This document shows, one piece after another, positions 9,590-18,166 of a stretch of DNA of 34,401 bases. How positions within the stretch are numbered: the stretch's first letter is position 1; every line of letters begins with the position of its first letter. The notes under the pieces were generated by a model. It did no database searches and was not told the origin of the DNA. It saw only the letters and a program-made list of their open reading frames with translations. Both the position numbers and the translations under genes were made by a program. The DNA is from Bacteroidota bacterium (GTDB lineage Bacteria; Bacteroidota; Bacteroidia; Bacteroidales; VadinHA17), in assembly GCA_011050615.1 (NCBI GenBank), contig DRFJ01000039.1, forward strand, positions 1-34,401, read 5' to 3'.

Positions 9590-10996
9590 ATGAATAAACT
9601 TTTTTTATTCCTTCTGATAATATTTATATGTTTTTCATCATGTGAAAAAAGGAAATATTTCGATGGTGAAATGCCGGTGCTTCAATTTTCTGAAGATACC
9701 ATACATTTTGACACCGTTTTTACAAGTATAGGTACTGTAACACGGGAGCTGAGGATAAAAAACCCATACAGGTCATGGCTGCTCATTGACAGGATAGAGC
9801 TTGCGGGAGGAGATGACTCTCCCTTCAGACTGAATGTTGATGGTATGCCAGGGACCAGCTTTAATAATATTGAGATAGCACCTGCAGACAGCCTTTTTAT
9901 CTTTATTGATGCCTTGATTGATCCCACTGACAGCGATAATCCGGTATTGATTACTGATTCCATTGAATTTCAAATGGGAAGCAATATCCAGGATGTGGAC
10001 CTCATTGCATGGGGTCAGGATATTATGCTGATAAATTCGGCAACAGTGGAAACGGATACATGGATAGAAGGGAAACCATATGTGGTTTATAATTCCATGC
10101 TCGTTGATACAGGGCATGTACTTACAATAACTGAGGGTGCCAGGATACTCTTCCACCGCGGCTCAACTATGTATGTAGCCGGGACCCTGGTTGTTGAAGG
10201 TACGGCGGACAAGCCTGTCTGTTTTGATTCTGACAGGATTGAACCACTGTATTCTGACATACCGGGCCAGTGGCAGGGATTATATTTTCTTAACGGAAGC
10301 ACCGGTAATATTATCAGGAATGCCAGTATAAAAAATGCCGTTTCAGGTTTGCACGCGGGCAATCTTGAGTCAGGGGACCTTGCGCCCGGGCTTCAATTGC
10401 ATAATCTGACAATTTCACATATGTCTGTAAGCGGCTTATCTTCACTGGGAGCAAGCATTTATGCGGAGAATACCGTAATTTCACACTGCGGATATTATTG
10501 TGCATTTATAGCCATGGGAGGGGACTATACCCTTATTCATTGCACAATGGCAAATCACTGGGATTATTCAAACCGTGTAAGCCCTGCAGTGTACATAAGT
10601 GACTTTTATGATTATAATGAAAAACGGTATGCCGGGGAACTGGTAAAAGCAGGGTTTTATAATTCTGTAGTTACCGGCCGTAAGGAAACAGAAATATATA
10701 TAGAAAGCAATGATGAAGAGAAACTTAATATTGAGTTTGTCAATTGTCTTGTTAAGAGCGGGGACCAGCTCGGTTATCCATGTGAAAACTGTATTTTAAA
10801 CCTGGATCCTCTTTTTGTCAGCTGGAGTGAATACGACTTCAGGCCTGATACACTTTCACCCCTGATAAATGCCGGATCATATTATTATGCTGACATGGTA
10901 CCATTTGATCTGCACGGATATAACAGGCTGGCTGACGAAGGCCCGGATCTTGGTGCATATGAGAAACAGACAGATGAGAGTGCTGAAAATAAATAG
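9590..10996 (+). CDS. Lipoprotein with right-handed beta-helix / choice-of-anchor Q-type domain
   Basis: ATG 9590 is preferred over the in-frame TTG just before it, giving 468 residues. The N-terminus MNKLFLFLLIIFICFSSC has a lipobox ending at Cys18, followed by EKRK, so it should be a lipoprotein. An Ig-like N-terminal part (about 25-140) precedes a beta-helix region with repeated short strands (GTLVVEGTADKPVCF, GNIIRNASIKNAVSG, LHNLTISHMSVSG). The end (LINAGSYYYAD, then GPDLGAYE) is typical of choice-of-anchor Q/parallel beta-helix proteins. Enzymatic activity cannot be inferred, and no catalytic set is obvious. It sits 26 bases after the SprF-like gene and overlaps the next gene by 23 bases, so it is probably cotranscribed. 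Confidence 0.8.
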   Translation: MNKLFLFLLIIFICFSSCEKRKYFDGEMPVLQFSEDTIHFDTVFTSIGTVTRELRIKNPYRSWLLIDRIELAGGDDSPFRLNVDGMPGTSFNNIEIAPADSLFIFIDALIDPTDSDNPVLITDSIEFQMGSNIQDVDLIAWGQDIMLINSATVETDTWIEGKPYVVYNSMLVDTGHVLTITEGARILFHRGSTMYVAGTLVVEGTADKPVCFDSDRIEPLYSDIPGQWQGLYFLNGSTGNIIRNASIKNAVSGLHAGNLESGDLAPGLQLHNLTISHMSVSGLSSLGASIYAENTVISHCGYYCAFIAMGGDYTLIHCTMANHWDYSNRVSPAVYISDFYDYNEKRYAGELVKAGFYNSVVTGRKETEIYIESNDEEKLNIEFVNCLVKSGDQLGYPCENCILNLDPLFVSWSEYDFRPDTLSPLINAGSYYYADMVPFDLHGYNRLADEGPDLGAYEKQTDESAENK

Positions 10997-12020
10997 TTTG
11001 TTAATCATTAGCCTTACGACTGCACTTGTTTTACCTGCAGGCGATAAGATCCCGGAAAATAAGCCGGACAGACCGGGCAATGTACTGCAGCTGATGTTCT
11101 ATAATGTTGAAAATTTATTTGATACCCTGGACAGTAATCTTGATGATGATGAATTTCTTCCCTCGTCACCACGTAAATGGGATTCCTATAAATATTACAG
11201 GAAGCTGGATAATATTTTCAAGGTGATCGTACTTTGCAGCAATGATATGGAAGCGCCTGACCTGATAGGATTATGTGAAGTTGAAAGCCCGGTTGTCCTC
11301 AGGGACCTTTGCGATAAAACTTATCTTTCCCGAGAAGCTTACGGATATAAAATATCTGCAGGCAGGGATGAACGGGGAATAAATACGGCCCTGTTGTACA
11401 GGAAAGAAAAGCTGAGCCTGCTGATGGCCGAATCATGGTGTCCCTTGAATGAAGATGGAACTTTTATAAATACAAGGGCTATACTTTATGCCAGTTTTAA
11501 GTATGACAATGATACAATTGATGTAATGATTTGTCACTGGCCTTCAAGAAGGGGAGGAACCATACCATCAGATAACAGGCGAAAGGCGGTTGCCTCATAC
11601 ATGAGAAGTAAAATCGACAGTATCGGAAGAAACAGGAAAATAATTATTATGGGTGATTTTAATGATGAACCCTCATCCGAATCGATTCATGATATGCTTG
11701 GTGCTGAAACGAAAATTAACAATGTAAAGGGGAATTACCTCATTAATACTGCCCGGAATGACAGTCCATGGGCAGGAAGCTATAAGTACCAGGGTACATG
11801 GTGCCATTTTGACCAGATAATCTTATCAGCGCCCTTATATGAATCAGACAGCGGGCTCTATTATCTCAGGAACAGCTTCAGGATTGTTAATAATGAAGTT
11901 TTGCTGACGGATGATACATCGTACAGGGGATTAAGGCCATTCAGTACCTGGTGGGGATATGAGTATGCAGGAGGATTCAGCGATCACCTTCCTGTAATTG
12001 CAGGGCTGTGTGCCAGGTAA
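10974..12020 (+). CDS. Exported endonuclease/exonuclease/phosphatase (EEP) family protein
   Basis: The frame is open upstream to 10869, but ATG 10974 is chosen because it gives a plausible signal peptide (MRVLKINSLLIISLTTALVL) and a normal family length (348 residues). The metal-dependent EEP fold is well marked: FYNVENLFD (about 42-50, metal-binding Glu46), GLCEVE (about 99-104, Glu102), CHWPSR, MGDFNDE (Asp228, Asn230), and the terminal SDHLP (Asp337, His338). Such proteins hydrolyse phosphodiester bonds in nucleic acids, lipids or small molecules; the substrate here is unknown. The start overlaps the beta-helix lipoprotein gene by 23 bases, which suggests translational coupling. It converges on the CCA-adding enzyme gene with only two bases between stop codons and no visible terminator. 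Confidence 0.88.
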   Translation: MRVLKINSLLIISLTTALVLPAGDKIPENKPDRPGNVLQLMFYNVENLFDTLDSNLDDDEFLPSSPRKWDSYKYYRKLDNIFKVIVLCSNDMEAPDLIGLCEVESPVVLRDLCDKTYLSREAYGYKISAGRDERGINTALLYRKEKLSLLMAESWCPLNEDGTFINTRAILYASFKYDNDTIDVMICHWPSRRGGTIPSDNRRKAVASYMRSKIDSIGRNRKIIIMGDFNDEPSSESIHDMLGAETKINNVKGNYLINTARNDSPWAGSYKYQGTWCHFDQIILSAPLYESDSGLYYLRNSFRIVNNEVLLTDDTSYRGLRPFSTWWGYEYAGGFSDHLPVIAGLCAR

Positions 12021-12022
12021 AA

Positions 12023-13441
12023 TTATCCGGACGAGGGCCTGAGACCCATCTCTGCTGCTTTCTTAATCAAAAAATCTTTTGCCGCTTCGTATTCATTAGG
12101 TATAATGCCGTCAAGTATGGCTTCCTTAATGCTGTCCTTTAAATCTCCTACCTCCCTGCCCGGTTTAAGATCGAACATTTTTATTATTTCGTTGCCATCT
12201 ATAGGTGGCTGGAAATTCCTGATATGATCCTTCTGCTCAATCTCCCTTAGCTTTTGTCTTACTAGTCTGAAATTGCTCAGATGCTGCCTGATTTTCTTTT
12301 CGTTTTTTGAGGTAATATCTGCTTCACATAGCATCATCAGGTCATCAATATCATCCCCGGCATCAAATAGCAGCCTTCTGACAGCAGAGTCGGTAACTGA
12401 ATCCTGTGAAAGAATTATGGGTCGCAAATGCAGTGCAACAAGCTTTTTCACATACTTCATACTGTCACCCATTGGCAGCTTCAACCTCTTAAATATGCCG
12501 GGCACCATTTTTGATCCGATAAATTCATGGCCATGGAAGGTCCATCCCGTACCTTCAATATATTTTTTAGTGACCGGTTTAGCTATATCATGCAGGAGGG
12601 CTGCCCATCGTAACCATAATGAATCCGACTTTTGACTCACGTTATCCACAACCTGCATGGTATGATCAAAATTATCCTTATGACCATGCTTTTCTTTCTT
12701 ATCAACACCCTTGAGCATGTAAACCTCGGGGAGTATTATTTCAAGAAGCTTGCTGTCGTAGAGCAGGCTGAAGCCCCGGGAAGGCTCAGGGCTCATTAAT
12801 ATCTTGTTTAGCTCTGTTGTAATCCTTTCATATGAGACAATTGAGATTCTCCCGGCATTTTCTTTGATTGATTCAAAGGTGTCGGGGTGAATTGAAAAGC
12901 CAAGCTGGGAAGCAAATCTTATTGCTCTCAGCATCCTCAGCGGATCATCAGAAAATGTTCTTCCCGGTTCAAGAGGCGTTCTGATAATCTTCTTTTCAAG
13001 ATCCTCAATACCCTTGAACGGATCTATCAATTGCCCGTAGCTTTCCTTGTTAAGACTGATAGCCATAGCATTGATGGTAAAGTCACGACGGTTCTGATCG
13101 TCCTCCAGGTTGCCGTCCTCAACAAGGGGCTTGCGTGAGTCACTGCTGTATGATTCTTTCCTGGCTCCGACAAACTCAATTATATGCCCGCCTGCCCTGA
13201 ACATGGCCGTACCAAAATTTTTATAAACCGTTACCTTTATCTTTGATGATATACCGGCCGCAACCTTTTTTGCCAGGTCAATGCCGCTTCCTCTGACCAA
13301 AATGTCAATATCCTTTTTGTCATTTTTCCGCCCCAGGAGACAGTCACGTACATAGCCACCGATAACATAGGCCTCCACGCCCGATTTTTGCGCAAAATCG
13401 GATATCAGGGTGAAAATATTGTCAGATATACATCTGTTCAT
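12023..13441 (-). CDS. cca: CCA tRNA nucleotidyltransferase with HD domain
   Basis: Adds or repairs the 3'-CCA of tRNAs, which is essential here because neither tRNA in the window encodes CCA. From ATG 13441 the protein has 472 residues. The class II nucleotidyltransferase head shows GGYVRD (about 28-33) and the metal-binding DIDIL (Asp44, Asp46). RRDFTINAMA and a neck region follow, then an HD phosphohydrolase domain with LLHDIAKP (His284, Asp285). The frame extends to a TTG at 13477, but that TTG lies inside a perfect -7 promoter element (13475-13482), so the true start must be downstream. ATG 13465 would leave almost no leader, and ATG 13441 fits best. A poly(A) polymerase role cannot be excluded because the families look alike. 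Confidence 0.93.
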   Translation of the reverse strand: MNRCISDNIFTLISDFAQKSGVEAYVIGGYVRDCLLGRKNDKKDIDILVRGSGIDLAKKVAAGISSKIKVTVYKNFGTAMFRAGGHIIEFVGARKESYSSDSRKPLVEDGNLEDDQNRRDFTINAMAISLNKESYGQLIDPFKGIEDLEKKIIRTPLEPGRTFSDDPLRMLRAIRFASQLGFSIHPDTFESIKENAGRISIVSYERITTELNKILMSPEPSRGFSLLYDSKLLEIILPEVYMLKGVDKKEKHGHKDNFDHTMQVVDNVSQKSDSLWLRWAALLHDIAKPVTKKYIEGTGWTFHGHEFIGSKMVPGIFKRLKLPMGDSMKYVKKLVALHLRPIILSQDSVTDSAVRRLLFDAGDDIDDLMMLCEADITSKNEKKIRQHLSNFRLVRQKLREIEQKDHIRNFQPPIDGNEIIKMFDLKPGREVGDLKDSIKEAILDGIIPNEYEAAKDFLIKKAAEMGLRPSSG

Positions 13442-13474
13442 ATTTAAATATGACAATTTGTTCATAATATATGA

Positions 13475-13482
13475 CAAAATTA
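13475..13482 (-). promoter_or_regulatory. -7 element for the CCA-adding enzyme gene
   Basis: TAATTTTG on the minus strand matches TAnnTTTG exactly. Transcription would begin near 13470, leaving a leader of about 30 bases to ATG 13441. No clear TTTG is seen at the -33 distance. Confidence 0.45.
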
Positions 13483-13574
13483 CAATTAAATGCTCAAAAA
13501 AACGTTAATAATTATGTATTTGAACAACGGTATGGTCTTTGGCGTTATAATAGAAACAATTTAAGAATTATATT

Positions 13575-13940
13575 ATGGTAGAGCATCTGACTAAAGAAAA
13601 ATTTTTAACAAAGGTATTCAATTACGAAGAAAACAAAGAATGGAAATTTGAAGGCGACAAACCCTGCATGATTGATTTTTATGCTGACTGGTGTCAGCCA
13701 TGTAAAATGGTTGCACCCATTCTTGAAGAGTTAGCGAAAGAGTATAACGGTTCGCTTGATATTTACAAGATTGATACGGAATCGGAGCAGGAACTGGCTG
13801 CCATTTTTGGAATAAGGAGTATTCCGTCGCTTTTATTTGTCCCGAAGGACGGACAGCCACAGATGGCAATGGGAGCCTTGCCAAAAGACACCTTTGATAA
13901 GGCAATCAAAGATGTTCTGGGGGTTGAAAAAGCGAAGTAA
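13575..13940 (+). CDS. Thioredoxin with WCQPC active site
   Basis: A 121-residue cytoplasmic thioredoxin-fold protein without a signal peptide. DFYADWCQPCK (about 34-44, Cys40 and Cys43) is the redox site, and the conserved cis-proline loop is SIPS followed by LLFVPKDG. The usual WCGPC glycine is replaced by Gln, which is expected to shift redox properties; an additional cysteine (Cys31) lies shortly before. It probably reduces cytoplasmic disulfides as a general thioredoxin. It is a single gene, divergent from the CCA enzyme gene, and the best upstream -7 candidate is imperfect (TGTATTTG at 13515-13522). No terminator is seen directly after it, so transcripts may read through to 14117. Confidence 0.93.
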   Translation: MVEHLTKEKFLTKVFNYEENKEWKFEGDKPCMIDFYADWCQPCKMVAPILEELAKEYNGSLDIYKIDTESEQELAAIFGIRSIPSLLFVPKDGQPQMAMGALPKDTFDKAIKDVLGVEKAK

Positions 13941-13995
13941 TTATTAAAAAAAAGTTAAATGTTAAATTTTAATAGGTGATTAATGTAACAATTAA

Positions 13996-14003
13996 TATCT
14001 TTG
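13996..14003 (+). promoter_or_regulatory. -7 element inside a GTAACAA/TTGTTAC dyad
   Basis: TATCTTTG is a perfect TAnnTTTG match. It is partly covered by an inverted repeat, GTAACAA (13985-13991) and TTGTTAC (14001-14007), which could be an operator. No annotated gene starts downstream on this strand before the terminator at 14083-14117. Confidence 0.5.
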
Positions 14004-14007
14004 TTAC

Positions 14008-14117
14008 GTTAAAGAGAACAGAAGGTAATACTTAATAAAACAGTAGTTTGTTTTCTGGGATTTAGGTTTAGGGACATTAGGGAAAAATCAGGGCACATCA
14101 TATTGGTCCTGATTTTT
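14008..14117 (+). ncRNA. Candidate small RNA of about 110 nt between thioredoxin and xseB genes
   Basis: A perfect -7 element (13996-14003) and a rho-independent terminator (14083-14117) bracket about 75 bases that contain no ATG and no usable ORF. This is the pattern of an independently transcribed small RNA. No known RNA family is recognised. It could instead be the 3' UTR of the thioredoxin mRNA. Confidence 0.4.
14083..14117. terminator. Bidirectional rho-independent terminator
   Basis: A 10-bp stem, AAAAATCAGG/CCTGATTTTT (14083-14092 and 14108-14117), with a 15-base loop. T-rich sequence follows the stem on both strands (T13-T19 of 14113-14119 on plus, complement of 14083-14087 on minus). 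It can end both the plus-strand transcript and the minus-strand xseA-xseB unit; the xseB stop codon touches it. Confidence 0.75.
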
Positions 14118-14315
14118 TTATTCCATATCGTTGATAATTTTATCTATCTCTTCCTCTGTGTCCCTGAGTTTTGCCTGGCAAAGCCGTAATAATTCCGAAG
14201 CCCGTTTTACTTTTCCTGACAGATCGTCAACATCAAGTTCACCTGATTCTATTTGCTCCAGGATTTTTTCCAGTTCTGCTACTGCCTTATTAAATGTAGG
14301 TTTCTCTTCAGTCAT
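14118..14315 (-). CDS. xseB: Exodeoxyribonuclease VII small subunit
   Basis: A 65-residue acidic helical protein matching XseB throughout: a FNKAVAELEKILEQIESGEL core, followed by a second helix with ASELLRLCQAKL and a tail EEEIDKIINDME. In exonuclease VII several small subunits wrap the large subunit XseA to make the single-strand-specific DNA nuclease. ATG 14315 overlaps the end of the upstream kinase gene by 8 bases, indicating translational coupling. Unlike the usual xseA-xseB neighbours, the two genes are separated here by two sensor kinase genes (14308-18166). Confidence 0.93.
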   Translation of the reverse strand: MTEEKPTFNKAVAELEKILEQIESGELDVDDLSGKVKRASELLRLCQAKLRDTEEEIDKIINDME

Positions 14316-16239
14316 GATTATTATTGATATGAATAAATATTGTTGTTCCTGAGTTTTTTTTGCTTTCCAGGCCCGGGGTGCTATGATTCTTTTGTGTCAT
14401 AAGCTTGACTATAAGCAAGCCCAGCCCCATTTTATGGGTCCCGTTTGTGGCACTTTCACTTTTAACCCTGCTTAAATCAAATATTTTATCTTTAAGATTA
14501 TCAGGGATACCGCTCCCAAAATCAGTTACAGAAAGTGTACACCCTGAATTTGATTTTTCGGCCCTGATTATTATGTCCGACCTGGGGGGTGAGTGTTCTA
14601 TACTGTTCTCTGTAATAATGGTTAATATTGTTTTCAGGCAAAACCTGTCATACTTTATTTCTATCTCCGGGTCAACATCAAATCGTATCCTGATGTCTTT
14701 TTTGAGCGCTATACCAAGAAGGGCAGGTAATATTTCGTATAAAAAGTCATTCAGGTTAAAGGTTTCCTGCTCAACCATATATTTATTTCGCTGAAGCTTT
14801 GACCAGAGAAGTATTCTTTCAAGACCTTTTTCTATACCGGAAGAATCCTTATAAAGTTGTTCCATATATGTTTTAAGCTTCAGATCCTTGCTATGTGCCG
14901 CAAGATATTCACTGATATCAGATAATTTGGCAGTCAGGTTGCAGAGCGGTTTTCTGAGCTTTAATGAGATAATTGAAAAGAAGTCGCTTTTGTTTTCACG
15001 GATGCTCAGAATTCTTTCTTTATACCTTGATGATCTTTCATATGCCTCCTGCAGGCCGGCTCTTCTTTGTTCCAGCTTTATATTTGTCTTTCTGATGGCA
15101 TTCAGATTGTACCAGAGATAGGCGAGAACAACAAGAGTTATGAACAGTGCAAGGTATATTGTGTATGAAATTATCTTTTCAAGTTTTATCCTTTTTACTA
15201 TCAATTCGTTCTGTTGTTGTGACCATTTAATATTTTCTTCAGCTGCCCTGATGCTGAACCTGATGTTATAATTTGACACGAGGTTCTGCACTTCCCTTCT
15301 TGTATGGTCAAAACGATGCTTACGATACAGGAGCCGGTAGTGTAAGGCCTGTCTTTCATTTCCCATATTTCTGTATTTTTCAGCAAGGGTATTTATTACA
15401 TCAACGGGGTCAATAACTTCATAATCGTATACGAGTTCAAAATTGATACTGTCGATATAAGCTGCACCTAATACCAGCTCATTATTCAGAAGGTGGTATT
15501 TGCACAGCCTAAGGTTAATCATATTTTTATGGATCTCTGAACCGGCTTTCTTATTTTCCGTGATCATCGAATCTATCCAGCGCTTCCCGCCGTTTTGTCC
15601 TGCTTCGTAATAATTATCAGTGATGAAGGCCCATGCATCCATTTTCCTTCCATATTTTTCTATTCCACCGTAATATTCCAGTGCTTCCATGAGGTATTTT
15701 CTGCTATTATCATAATCTTTAAAAGCAAGATATGTTTCTCCCAGGGTTGTAAGCTCGTCTCCAATTCTCCGGTCATCAAGTACTTCCTTCCTTAGAGCGA
15801 TTGATTTCTTATAATATTCAATGCTTTTTAAAGTGTCATTATTTTTAAAAGCCACCAGGCCAAGATTATGCAGTATTGAGGCCTTATCCTCATTCAGCTT
15901 AAGGCTGTCGAAAAGTATTAAGGCTTTCAGGTAATTTTCTTCTGCTTCCGGAAGTAAACCGGATGTAGTATAGAGGTTACCGTAGATATGCCATGTTTCT
16001 GCTATTTTTTCCGTATCATTAAGCTTCTTTGCTATTTCCATTCTTTTGTCTGCATATATCAGCCCTGCTCTCAAAGATTTGTGTTGTTCCTCGAGAGCAT
16101 AATTTTTAAGTAATTTCATTTTCACTGAATCATGCATTTCAGCCAAATTTTGCAGAACAGTATCGGTAACATTGCTCTGGCTACTGGCGGTCAAAGCAAG
16201 GAAAATAAAAGCTGTTATGTGTAATCCACATCTAAGCAT
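14308..16239 (-). CDS. TPR sensor kinase-like protein with degenerate H-box (probable pseudokinase)
   Basis: 643 residues: a signal peptide (MLRCGLHITAFIFLALTASSQ), a periplasmic TPR array (about 30-320, e.g. AETWHIYGNLYTTSGLLPEAEENYLKAL region), one membrane segment (IISYTIYLALFITLVVLAYL), a coiled coil, then a histidine-kinase core. The H-box region reads KSDFFSIISLKLRKPL. The position that should be the phospho-acceptor histidine is Leu426 (TTA at 14962-14964). The ATPase domain still looks usable: N-box ITENSIEHS, G1 DFGSGIP, and G2 GLGLLIVKLM. It may therefore act as a phosphotransfer donor in a heterodimer, as a phosphatase, or as an ATP-binding regulator. It overlaps the upstream kinase gene by 8 bases and xseB by 8 bases, and no response regulator is adjacent. 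Confidence 0.88.
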   Translation of the reverse strand: MLRCGLHITAFIFLALTASSQSNVTDTVLQNLAEMHDSVKMKLLKNYALEEQHKSLRAGLIYADKRMEIAKKLNDTEKIAETWHIYGNLYTTSGLLPEAEENYLKALILFDSLKLNEDKASILHNLGLVAFKNNDTLKSIEYYKKSIALRKEVLDDRRIGDELTTLGETYLAFKDYDNSRKYLMEALEYYGGIEKYGRKMDAWAFITDNYYEAGQNGGKRWIDSMITENKKAGSEIHKNMINLRLCKYHLLNNELVLGAAYIDSINFELVYDYEVIDPVDVINTLAEKYRNMGNERQALHYRLLYRKHRFDHTRREVQNLVSNYNIRFSIRAAEENIKWSQQQNELIVKRIKLEKIISYTIYLALFITLVVLAYLWYNLNAIRKTNIKLEQRRAGLQEAYERSSRYKERILSIRENKSDFFSIISLKLRKPLCNLTAKLSDISEYLAAHSKDLKLKTYMEQLYKDSSGIEKGLERILLWSKLQRNKYMVEQETFNLNDFLYEILPALLGIALKKDIRIRFDVDPEIEIKYDRFCLKTILTIITENSIEHSPPRSDIIIRAEKSNSGCTLSVTDFGSGIPDNLKDKIFDLSRVKSESATNGTHKMGLGLLIVKLMTQKNHSTPGLESKKNSGTTIFIHINNNHD

Positions 16240-18166
16240 TGGCTTTCATTATTTTGAGGATTACACTTGTACCCTTTTCGCGGATGTTATCTATTTCCAG
16301 TTCGCCTTTGTTCATCTCCAGCAAGTCGATACATATTGCCAGTCCGAGTCCGCTGCCTTTTTCGCTGCCTGTACCAGGCTTTGACATAAGGTAATTTCCC
16401 TTAAGAATATTTTTCCTTATTTCATCATCCATCCCTACGCCATCATCCTCCACGGAGATGTAGATAAAATCATTTTTCTCATAAGCGTTTATTCTCACCT
16501 CCTCACCCGTGTGGCTGTATTTAATGGCATTATTCAAAACATTACGCATGACGGTTTTCAGTACATCGGGATTTATGAGGGCTGTAAAATCCTTATCGTA
16601 GTTTGTGGATATACGTATTTTCTTCCTTTCCGCCAGGGGTTTATAGAGTGCAACCACGTCATGTATAACCGGTATTACAGGAAGTTCAGACATTTCAAGT
16701 TTATCTTTGCCGGCCTGTATGGTAGCAATACTCTGTAGATTTATCAGGAGCTGATTTAATTGAAATGATGTTTCGCTCAGCATATTGCTGTATTCAATCA
16801 TACTTTCCTTATCGAGTGCTTCAAAGTCATCCACCATTAATTTGCTGAAGCCCAGTATAGCCTGAAAAGGATTAATAAGATCATGGGCAAACACTGATAT
16901 GAGGGTGTCCAGCAATTTGTTTTCTTTCTCAAGTTCTTTGTTTGTTTTTTGCAGTTCCCGGTTAACTGCAGCGAACTTCTCAGTTTCAATACTGAATTCT
17001 TCCTTATACTTGTTCCTTATTTTTCTTATGCGCAGCAATATGATAAAAAGGATAACAAAGGCGACAAGTATAATGAGTGAGATTACCATGAGTTTATTCA
17101 CCACTTTCTGCCGTGTAAGGTTAAGTTCCATTTCCCGGTTTATACTTGCCTGAAGTCTTTCATTTCTTGTTTCTTCGTACTCAATCATCAACAGGCTTAT
17201 AATTTCTTCCCTGTTAACTATATAATCTTCTGCATGAATTTCAGACAGGATATTATCATATTTCCAGGCTTTGTTGTAGTCACCTGTGGCTGAATAGGCT
17301 CTGCAAAGGTATTCGAGGTGTTCATACTGGTCGGGCAGCCTGTATCTTTCGTCAATCTCAAACTGACGGGAGATACTTATTACTTTTTCATAATCACCAT
17401 TATTGAGGTGAAATTCCATTACTGAGGTATAAAATACAAGCTTGTCCACGTCATTATGGCGATTCTCATCCAGTGCCAGGTAGCCCCTGTTTATCCAGCT
17501 TTCAGCCTCTTCCTGCATGCCAAGCTTGTTATAATCACTGATAATCAATCCAATAACAGAAACCGGGGATATGTTATTTAAATTATCACTTTCCTTTTTG
17601 AGCAATTCCTTCAGTATCTCAATGGATTCCTGGGGCTTCCCCAGTTCGGCCTCCACTTCAGCGAGGTTATAGCTGAACGTGTCGTAATAATTCATGCCTT
17701 TTTTCTCATTGATCTCAATGGCACGTAACAGGTATTTTTTCGATGACTGGTAATCGCCAACGAGGGCAAATATTATGGCTATATTATTAAGAAGCCCGTT
17801 AACACCATTGAAGAATTCCTGTTCCGAATAGATTGCCAGGGCTGAGAGGAAATGTTTTAAGGCCTTACTGTTATCGCCTTTTAAATAGTATATTACACCT
17901 TCCATGTTTTGCGACAATCCATCATAAAGGGGATAGTTATGGCATGAAAGACTTTTCATCTGAATGGCAATGAGTTCAAGGTTTTCCACATCGGCATTGC
18001 TTAAATACTCAGATGCCTTTGTATATAAGTTTTCTAAGAGCTTGTAATTTAATTTTTCACCCGAATGGTATTTGTAACAATACGGGAAGTATGTATTCTG
18101 GCCATATAGCCCTTGAAAAAATACAATAAGCAGCAGACTTATAAAAAATCTCTTCCCCTTTCTCAT
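16232..18166 (-). CDS. TPR-containing sensor histidine kinase, intact H-box
   Basis: 644 residues with the same architecture as the downstream gene: a signal peptide (MRKGKRFFISLLLIVFFQGLYGQ), a periplasmic TPR region (about 40-340), a membrane segment (LMVISLIILVAFVILFIILL), and a coiled-coil linker rich in NRELQKTNKELEKENKLL. The H-box FAHDLINPF carries phospho-acceptor His428. The ATPase domain has NVLNNAIKYS, DDGVGM and GSGLGLAI. It should autophosphorylate in response to a periplasmic or envelope signal. No response regulator gene is near, so its partner is encoded elsewhere. Its ATG overlaps the xseA stop as ATGA (18163-18166), placing it in the exonuclease VII operon. It and the next gene probably arose by an old duplication followed by divergence. 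Confidence 0.9.
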   Translation of the reverse strand: MRKGKRFFISLLLIVFFQGLYGQNTYFPYCYKYHSGEKLNYKLLENLYTKASEYLSNADVENLELIAIQMKSLSCHNYPLYDGLSQNMEGVIYYLKGDNSKALKHFLSALAIYSEQEFFNGVNGLLNNIAIIFALVGDYQSSKKYLLRAIEINEKKGMNYYDTFSYNLAEVEAELGKPQESIEILKELLKKESDNLNNISPVSVIGLIISDYNKLGMQEEAESWINRGYLALDENRHNDVDKLVFYTSVMEFHLNNGDYEKVISISRQFEIDERYRLPDQYEHLEYLCRAYSATGDYNKAWKYDNILSEIHAEDYIVNREEIISLLMIEYEETRNERLQASINREMELNLTRQKVVNKLMVISLIILVAFVILFIILLRIRKIRNKYKEEFSIETEKFAAVNRELQKTNKELEKENKLLDTLISVFAHDLINPFQAILGFSKLMVDDFEALDKESMIEYSNMLSETSFQLNQLLINLQSIATIQAGKDKLEMSELPVIPVIHDVVALYKPLAERKKIRISTNYDKDFTALINPDVLKTVMRNVLNNAIKYSHTGEEVRINAYEKNDFIYISVEDDGVGMDDEIRKNILKGNYLMSKPGTGSEKGSGLGLAICIDLLEMNKGELEIDNIREKGTSVILKIMKANA

